Assembly: GCA_002382975.1 (NCBI GenBank)
Contig: DFTB01000006.1
Location: 124,001 to 188,000 of the forward strand
Origin: Fibrobacter sp. UBA4223
GTDB taxonomy: Bacteria; Fibrobacterota; Fibrobacteria; Fibrobacterales; Fibrobacteraceae
Reading direction: 5' to 3'
DNA length: 64,000 nucleotides
Part shown: piece after piece, positions 58,795 through 64,000 of the stretch
How the letters are laid out: each line of letters starts with the position of its first letter
How positions within the stretch are numbered: the first letter of the stretch is position 1
Made by a program: the position numbers and the translations under genes
The notes under the pieces: generated by a model
Seen by the model: the letters and a program-made list of their open reading frames with translations, nothing else
What the model was told of the DNA's origin: nothing
The model's database searches: none

Positions 58795-61700
58795 CTAGGC
58801 CATCTTACTTGCGTCACTGGTAGAAACTTCTACCTTGCCCGCAAAGAAACTGTAAGCGGCAGGCACAATAAAGAGGGTCATGAAGGTTGCGAAGGTAAGG
58901 CCGCCTGCGATAGCGATACCCATGGCGATGCGGCTCGGGGTGCCGGTGAGTATCAGCGGCACCGCGCCCAATACGGTGGAAAGGCTAGTCATGAGGATTG
59001 GGCGGAAGCGGCGTTCCGCCGCTTGCCGAGCCGCCTCCAGCTTAGAACATCCGGTATTCGCCGCAATCTGGTTTGCAAATTCCACAATCAAGATACCGTT
59101 CTTGGTCACAAGGGCAATCAAAAGAATCAGGGCGATTTCGCTAAAGATGTTCAGGGTCTGCCCCGTAATGAACAGGCAGGCAAGTGCCCCCGCCAAGGCC
59201 AGCGGCACCGTAAAGAAAATCACGAAGGGAGCGCGGAAACTTTCGAACTGACCCGCCAACACCAGGAACACCAGCGCCAAGGCCAGCAAGAACACGATGT
59301 AGAGCCCGCTGGAACTTTCCTCGAATTCCTTGGAAGACCCGCTCAGGGCGGTACTCACGCTGGGGTATTCCTTAAGAACCTCTTTTGCAATCCGGCGCAT
59401 TTCTTCGACGCCGTCGCCAATGGTCTTGCCGGGAACGAGGCCCGCCTGAATGGTGGCGGCGCTGAAACGGTTATACCGCGGAAGCGACGGCGACGCCGAC
59501 TGTTCGCTGTAGGTGACAAAATTCTCGACGCTGACCAGCTCGCCCTTGCCGTTCTTGACCGTCAGCAAGGAAAGCCTTTCGGGAGTGCTGCGGTACTGGT
59601 AGCCCACCGCCCCGATAATGTCGTACTGGCGTCCGTCCTTGTAATATTCCCCATAGGTTTGGTCGCTTATCGCCAGCTGAACCGCCTGAGCAATGTCGTT
59701 TACGCTGACCCCTTCTTCGTTGGCCTTGTCACGCAAAATCTCGATATGGAGTTCCGGCTTGGTAAATCGCAAATTCGTGTTCACCACGCTAAATACGGGA
59801 CTCCTGCCCGCCGCCTCTTCGAACTTGGGCACCAGCGTACGCAAGACCTCGATGTTCGGCGCCTGGAGCACGAACTGTACCGGAAGCCCGCCGCGCTGGG
59901 TACTGATACTCTGGGGTTCAAACACCATCACCCGCAAATCCGGGTATTCACTACCCAAAATCTGGATAGACCGGGCAATTTCGCTCTGGGGGCGACGGGC
60001 CTTCTTGTCATTGTTCAAGAAGATGCGCATTCTAGAGTTACCCGCATTCCAGGCGCCCGCCTGGATTTCGGTATATTCGTTGCTGTCCATCAGGGCAATC
60101 ACCTCTTCGGCAAAGGCATCGGCCATACGCTTGGTACGGTCCAGGCTCACACCTTCGGGCATGTTCATGTTCACCATGACCGCGTTGGAATCCTCTGTTG
60201 GAGCCATTTCACTACTCATGTTGGTGTAGCAGAAATAGGCTGCCACCAAAAGCCCGAGCACCACGGGGAAAAGCAAGAAACGCAACTTAAGGAAAACGCC
60301 CAGAAGTTTTGAGTAAATTTGGTTCAGCCCGTCAAAGAAAGGCTCCGTCACCCGGAAGAACCATCCCTGTTTTTGCTGCCGCAAGAACTTGGAGCAGAGC
60401 ATGGGCGAAAGCGTCAGGGCACAGAAGGTAGAGAGGAACACCGTGCCGATCATCACCGCCACGAACTCCCGGAACAAAAGCCCCGTAGTTCCGCCCAAGG
60501 CAAGCACCGGCACGAACACCGCCATAAGCACTACGGAAGTGGCGATTACCGCAAAGAAAATTTCGTTGGTCCCTGCCACGGCCGCCTGCTTGGAATTCAT
60601 GCCCTGCTCAATCTTGTGGTAGATGTTTTCCACAATCACTATAGCGTCGTCCACCACAAGGCCAATGGCAAGGACCATGGCAAGAAGGGTCAGCACGTTG
60701 ATGGAAAATCCGCACAGGTATAGCACAAAGAAACTCCCCACCACGGAAACGGGAACAACCACCATGGGGATAAGGGTGGTGCGGGCTTCCCGCAAAAAGG
60801 CGAAGATAATGGCAATCACCAGCAAGAAGGCGATAAAGATGGTCTCCACCACTTCCTTGATGCTGGCGCGGATATTGATGGAAGTGTCCCGACCGTAAAG
60901 CACCTGCACCCCTTCGGGAATTTCCCTGCGGATATCCTCTACCCGCTTGTAGAACTCGTTGGCAATTTCCACATGGTTGGAGCCTGGCTGCGCCATCAGG
61001 GCGAGGGTAATGGAGTTCTTGCCGTTACGGCGGAATCCCGTGCGGGTATCCTTGGGTTCGTAATGCACATCCGCCACATCCGAAATGCGGATCACGGTTC
61101 CGTCGGCAGCGGTCTTTATCGCAATGTTTTCAAAAGCCTTTGGGTCCAGGATTCGTCCCAAAGTGCGGATAGAAAGGGTGGTCTCGCTACCTTCGATAGT
61201 TCCCGAAGGCAATTCCAGGTTGCCCTTCTTGAGGGCCGCCGACATCTCCGCTCCAGAAACGCCCAGGGCCTGCAAGCGCACGGGATCGATCCACAGGCGC
61301 ACTGTCGGCCGCTTTTCGCCCCAGATGGCTACTTCCGATACACCAGAGATAGTCTGCAGGCGTTCCTTCACCTGGTTGTTCGCGATTTCCGAAACCTCCA
61401 TGGGGTCCAGCTTGTCGCTCACCAAGCTCAGCATCAGAATCGGGTCGTTGTCGCTATCGGACTTATAGACCGTCGGTTCGTCTACATCGTCGGGCAAGCG
61501 ACGGCGCACGCGGCTCACGCGGTCGCGGACTTCGTTGGCCGCCGCCTCCAAGTCCATGCCGGTCTCGAACTCGATGTTGATGAAGGAAAAACCGTCGCGG
61601 CTGGTAGAGGTAAGGGCCTTGATGCCCGAGGCGCTGTTGATGGAAGCTTCCAGAATTTCAGTGACTTCGGCTTCTACCACGGCGGCATTTGCGCCAGGGT

Positions 61701-61851
61701 AAGAGGTTCTCACCTGGATCAGCGGGTAATCCACGTTGGGGTATTCACGCACGCCCAGGTTGGACGCTCCGAAAAAACCCAACAGCAGAATCACCAGGGC
61801 AACAACGCTCATCAGTACAGGGCGGCGGACCGAGAGCTGGCTTATGCTCAT
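58795..61851 (-). CDS. RND efflux pump inner-membrane protein, HAE1/AcrB-like
   Basis: The 1018-residue transporter has 12 membrane helices and two large periplasmic loops. The start MSISQLSVRRPVLMSVVAL and YPNVDYPLIQVRTSYPGANA are typical. The proton relay is intact: Asp-Asp in LAIGLVVDDAIVIVENIYH and Lys in ALVTKNGILIVEFANQ; GTPSRIAMGIAIAGG ends the second half. The ATG at 61851 shares a base with the adaptor stop (TGATG); a TTG one codon upstream is rejected. No TolC-like outer-membrane gene is adjacent. Substrate is unknown (hydrophobic compounds are typical). Confidence 0.93.
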   Translation of the reverse strand: MSISQLSVRRPVLMSVVALVILLLGFFGASNLGVREYPNVDYPLIQVRTSYPGANAAVVEAEVTEILEASINSASGIKALTSTSRDGFSFINIEFETGMDLEAAANEVRDRVSRVRRRLPDDVDEPTVYKSDSDNDPILMLSLVSDKLDPMEVSEIANNQVKERLQTISGVSEVAIWGEKRPTVRLWIDPVRLQALGVSGAEMSAALKKGNLELPSGTIEGSETTLSIRTLGRILDPKAFENIAIKTAADGTVIRISDVADVHYEPKDTRTGFRRNGKNSITLALMAQPGSNHVEIANEFYKRVEDIRREIPEGVQVLYGRDTSINIRASIKEVVETIFIAFLLVIAIIFAFLREARTTLIPMVVVPVSVVGSFFVLYLCGFSINVLTLLAMVLAIGLVVDDAIVIVENIYHKIEQGMNSKQAAVAGTNEIFFAVIATSVVLMAVFVPVLALGGTTGLLFREFVAVMIGTVFLSTFCALTLSPMLCSKFLRQQKQGWFFRVTEPFFDGLNQIYSKLLGVFLKLRFLLFPVVLGLLVAAYFCYTNMSSEMAPTEDSNAVMVNMNMPEGVSLDRTKRMADAFAEEVIALMDSNEYTEIQAGAWNAGNSRMRIFLNNDKKARRPQSEIARSIQILGSEYPDLRVMVFEPQSISTQRGGLPVQFVLQAPNIEVLRTLVPKFEEAAGRSPVFSVVNTNLRFTKPELHIEILRDKANEEGVSVNDIAQAVQLAISDQTYGEYYKDGRQYDIIGAVGYQYRSTPERLSLLTVKNGKGELVSVENFVTYSEQSASPSLPRYNRFSAATIQAGLVPGKTIGDGVEEMRRIAKEVLKEYPSVSTALSGSSKEFEESSSGLYIVFLLALALVFLVLAGQFESFRAPFVIFFTVPLALAGALACLFITGQTLNIFSEIALILLIALVTKNGILIVEFANQIAANTGCSKLEAARQAAERRFRPILMTSLSTVLGAVPLILTGTPSRIAMGIAIAGGLTFATFMTLFIVPAAYSFFAGKVEVSTSDASKMA

Positions 61852-62921
61852 CAATCCACCTCGTAATTCATGGCGTGTCTGATTTCCTTGATATTGACAT
61901 CCACCCCTTCCCTGAGGCTGATAATCCCAGAAACAATTACCGTATCGCCCTTAGAAAGCCCCGACGTTATTTCTACAGAAAAGGGAGTACGAAGCCCTGT
62001 CTTCACATGCTTGATATGGGCCTTGCCACCCTTGGCCACAAATACGTAGGCGCCTTCCCTGTCGAGAATCAACGCCTCGGCAGGAATAGTGGTACTCTTG
62101 TTTTTTCCGGCCTTCATCTGGATGGTGGCGCTCACGTAACCGCCTGCAATAAGTTTGCCGCTGGAATTATCGACAGAAACCACCACCTGCCGGGTACGGC
62201 TGCTTTCCGAAATGGTGGCGTCCAGGGCAGAAACCTTCCCCTTCTTCTCTACGTTCCGTTCCTGGTCCTTCAGGGTGACCCGGTCCCCCACCTTCACGCT
62301 AGAGGCATAACGCTGAGGCACGGCAAAGCGGGCCTTCAATTTTTTCACGTCGCTCAGTTCGACAACGGGGGCGCCCGCGTTCAGCCACTGGCCTACCGAA
62401 ATGTTCACCAGGCCAAGTTTGCCAGCAAAGGGCGCCCGGACTTCGGTCTTTTCGATTTGGGCCTTGATGTATTCTACGCTGGCTTCCGCCGACTGCAGAT
62501 TCGCCACCGCCGCTTCCAAATCTTCTTGAGTGGCGCCCCCCTGCTGGTACAAAGTGCGGGTGCGCTGTTCCCGCTGGGCGGCAAGTGAAAGGCTGGATTC
62601 CGCCTGCTTCAGCTGGGCCCTGAGTTCGGAATCGTCCAGCTTGGCAAGGAGAAGCCCCGCAGGCACGCTGGCACCGTCCTTGGCGTGGAGTTCCACCAGA
62701 CGGCCAGAAACGGCGGCACTCAAGGAGACGCTGTTGTTCGCCTCCAGGGTAGCCATGGTCTGGAATTCCTGTTTCTGGTTCGAGAACTCCGCGATGTAAC
62801 CCTCTACGTTCAGGCTGCGACCACCCTTCGCAGGCTTTCCGCCTGCACCCTGGGGAGCGTCCTTGGCGGAACAGGCGACAAGCATCGCAACAGTCAAAAG
62901 TAGCAGGAACAGGTTTCTCAT
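61851..62921 (-). CDS. RND efflux periplasmic adaptor lipoprotein (membrane fusion protein)
   Basis: The 356-residue protein has a signal peptide with lipobox (LLLLTVAMLVAC), then the MFP layout: first lipoyl half (VSGRLVELHAKDGASVPAGLLLAKLD), a helical hairpin (ESSLSLAAQREQRTRTLYQQGGATQEDLEAAV in outline), the second half (RAPFAGKLGLVNISVGQWLNAG), beta-barrel and membrane-proximal domains. It links the AcrB-like pump to an outer-membrane channel. The ATG at 62921 is chosen because it starts the signal peptide. Confidence 0.92.
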   Translation of the reverse strand: MRNLFLLLLTVAMLVACSAKDAPQGAGGKPAKGGRSLNVEGYIAEFSNQKQEFQTMATLEANNSVSLSAAVSGRLVELHAKDGASVPAGLLLAKLDDSELRAQLKQAESSLSLAAQREQRTRTLYQQGGATQEDLEAAVANLQSAEASVEYIKAQIEKTEVRAPFAGKLGLVNISVGQWLNAGAPVVELSDVKKLKARFAVPQRYASSVKVGDRVTLKDQERNVEKKGKVSALDATISESSRTRQVVVSVDNSSGKLIAGGYVSATIQMKAGKNKSTTIPAEALILDREGAYVFVAKGGKAHIKHVKTGLRTPFSVEITSGLSKGDTVIVSGIISLREGVDVNIKEIRHAMNYEVD

Positions 62922-62984
62922 AAAAATTTTCAGGTTTTCAAAAATCACTTATTTAGATGATCATCAAATTCATATGGTTGCAAA

Positions 62985-63022
62985 AACATCTAATTCCGAG
63001 TTCTGAATTTCGAATTCTGAAT
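62985..63022. repeat. AATTCCGAG/AATTTCGAATT repeat
   Basis: CTAATTCCGAGTTCTGAATT then TCGAATTCTGAATTTCC: one arm of the family at 41345, placed between the adaptor gene and the next gene upstream. Confidence 0.45.
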
Positions 63023-63026
63023 TTCC

Positions 63027-63737
63027 TCAAAATTTCACGTTTACCAATAGCCCACCGCCATCTTCGCCAAACTCCGGCGCGAACTGCATCCGCTCTCCGA
63101 AGGACTTGGATGATGTCTTGCGGTAAATGCGCATGGCGTCCAGCATGGAGACCACACGGTTCAGCACCAGCGCCCCTACCGACACCTGAAAGACAATCCG
63201 GCTGATGCGGTAGTTCCGCAGGCGGTTCTTGTATTCGTCGATATGTTCCGAAGTCTCGGGATTGTCACTACTCCCCCAGTCCCACTGGATGTCGTCAGAA
63301 AATTCCTCGTTTGTCGCTTTGCCGGCGCGAATCATGGACTGGTTGTAGTCCTCGTCGTTATCCGGAGATGAATTCTGACCAGCCACGCCGCTACGGCTAC
63401 GGTAGTCCCCTACCGTATTCAAAAGCGAAACTTTCTTGCTGGAGGTGTTGAGCCCCGCGTGGCGCACCGCATAATCGTGGGCCGAAGAAATGTAACGCTC
63501 CCCTACGTAGTAAGACCCCACCGCCGCCATCCAGAGGGCAATGTCAGTCCACATGAAGGGGCGGACCATCTCCCGTTCGTCCAGGTAAAGTTCACCCATG
63601 CCAGGCAAAAGAGCAGAAGCACCCAGCGCCACGGCAAGGCTCTTCTCGCTGTTCTTGCTCACGCTTTCGTCAACAGAAATCACCACCTGGGAAAAAGCAC
63701 AGGCCGCACAAAACAGGATGGCGAGAAAGATGCGCAT
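63027..63737 (-). CDS. Exported protein of unknown function, 236 aa
   Basis: A signal peptide (MRIFLAILFCAACAFSQ) is followed by SLAVALGASALLPGMGELYL, a glycine-rich helix like that of the DUF5683-type family often seen in the FCB group, a second helix (FMWTDIALWMAAVGSYYVG), a long polar stretch and a third helix (ISRIVFQVSVGALVLNRVVS). It ends in a strand (GGGLLVNVKF). It probably sits in the envelope. The ATG overlaps the stop of the next gene upstream (TAATG), so the two are coupled. Confidence 0.75.
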   Translation of the reverse strand: MRIFLAILFCAACAFSQVVISVDESVSKNSEKSLAVALGASALLPGMGELYLDEREMVRPFMWTDIALWMAAVGSYYVGERYISSAHDYAVRHAGLNTSSKKVSLLNTVGDYRSRSGVAGQNSSPDNDEDYNQSMIRAGKATNEEFSDDIQWDWGSSDNPETSEHIDEYKNRLRNYRISRIVFQVSVGALVLNRVVSMLDAMRIYRKTSSKSFGERMQFAPEFGEDGGGLLVNVKF

Positions 63738-64000
63738 TAGAATCCCCAGCTGGCCTGGACCCCAACATCAAACCCATCGAAGAAACTCATGTAACTTTCG
63801 AAGTGGAGCCTGTCGTACCAGGAGACATCTTCGGAGTAGAGTTCCTTGTTGTGGGCGTTGGCCGCAAAGGCCGCATCCACGGCAGAAACCAGATGGTTCA
63901 GGATAATACCCCCGAAGAACCAAACCTGCAGGTCGGCATAGTCGTTGGCCTTGCTACGCATATCGCGGTACTTGGACTGGTTCTTGGACTTGCCAAGAGG
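63737..64000 (-). CDS. Envelope protein of unknown function (N-terminus outside window)
   Basis: The frame is open from the window edge to the TAA at 63737, about 87 residues: GKSKNQSKYRDMRSKANDYA, then LQVWFFGGIILNHLVSAVDAAFAA, HNKELYSEDVSWYDRL and the end FDGFDVGVQASWGF. ILNHLVSAVDAA resembles LVLNRVVSMLDA in the adjacent protein, so the two genes may be diverged paralogues with the same fold. An internal Met at 63961 is not the start. Confidence 0.7.
   Translation of the reverse strand, partial: PLGKSKNQSKYRDMRSKANDYADLQVWFFGGIILNHLVSAVDAAFAANAHNKELYSEDVSWYDRLHFESYMSFFDGFDVGVQASWGF

Overview
The window reads as a chromosomal segment of a Fibrobacter species (Fibrobacterota). The pointers are a lipoprotein with the Fibrobacter 'major paralogous domain', several lipoproteins that continue as serine-rich linkers directly after the lipobox Cys, a plant/chlamydial-type DapB, a mitochondrial/spd-type EF-G, a Bacteroidetes-style topoisomerase IV pair, and promoters whose -10/-7 box fits TAnnTTTG as in the FCB group. 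The genus call is inference from these features. No rRNA, tRNA, prophage, transposase or CRISPR array was found.

Layout: 1-2.3 kb holds a truncated PDZ protein, a secreted unknown and a HAD hydrolase. 2.5-7 kb is parE-parC. 7.2-15.5 kb has an unknown, mutL, lpxB and dnaE. 15.5-19.5 kb is a surface-glycan cluster (gmd, rmd, GT4 glycosyltransferase, flippase-like membrane protein). 19.5-23.8 kb has gpsA, plsY and der facing ruvB. 24-27.8 kb has a Ser-rich lipoprotein, yejB and dapB. 28-34.4 kb is a tightly overlapped minus-strand operon: metallophosphoesterase, resB-like, ccsA, scpB, mutS. 34.5-42.7 kb has a CvfB-like S1 protein, a tyrosine-phosphatase lipoprotein, a CapD-like dehydratase, a Wzi-like barrel, a DUF2279-like protein and fabF. 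42.9-45.7 kb is orn, a penicillin-binding transpeptidase and lgt. 45.7-48.5 kb is the only accessory-looking island: dispersed repeats, a DinJ/YafQ-type toxin-antitoxin pair and a FISUMP lipoprotein. 48.5-58.7 kb returns to housekeeping genes (folC, ffh, glnA, an EcsC-like protein, fusA, mazG, dprA, divIC/ftsB). 58.8-64 kb has an RND efflux pump with its adaptor, then two envelope unknowns, the last cut by the window edge.

The most interesting material is between genes. (1) A 40-nt double-stem motif with an invariant TTAATA loop occurs four times between 53.8 and 58.8 kb, each time in sense just after a stop codon, with compensatory changes in both stems. (2) A ~205-bp element occurs twice in inverted orientation around the toxin-antitoxin/FISUMP island and contains a 36-bp core identical in both copies. 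(3) A 47-bp direct repeat of the folC 3' end brackets the FISUMP gene. (4) Intergenic islands are built from short repeated units (TAGGTNN/ACCTANN, AATTCCGAA, GACGAGAG), two of them with the same two internal hairpins. (5) Many genes carry TAnnTTTG, or a one-base variant, only 3-8 nt before the start codon, which predicts leaderless mRNAs. (6) An 18-bp perfect hairpin at 56450-56522 may be a small RNA.
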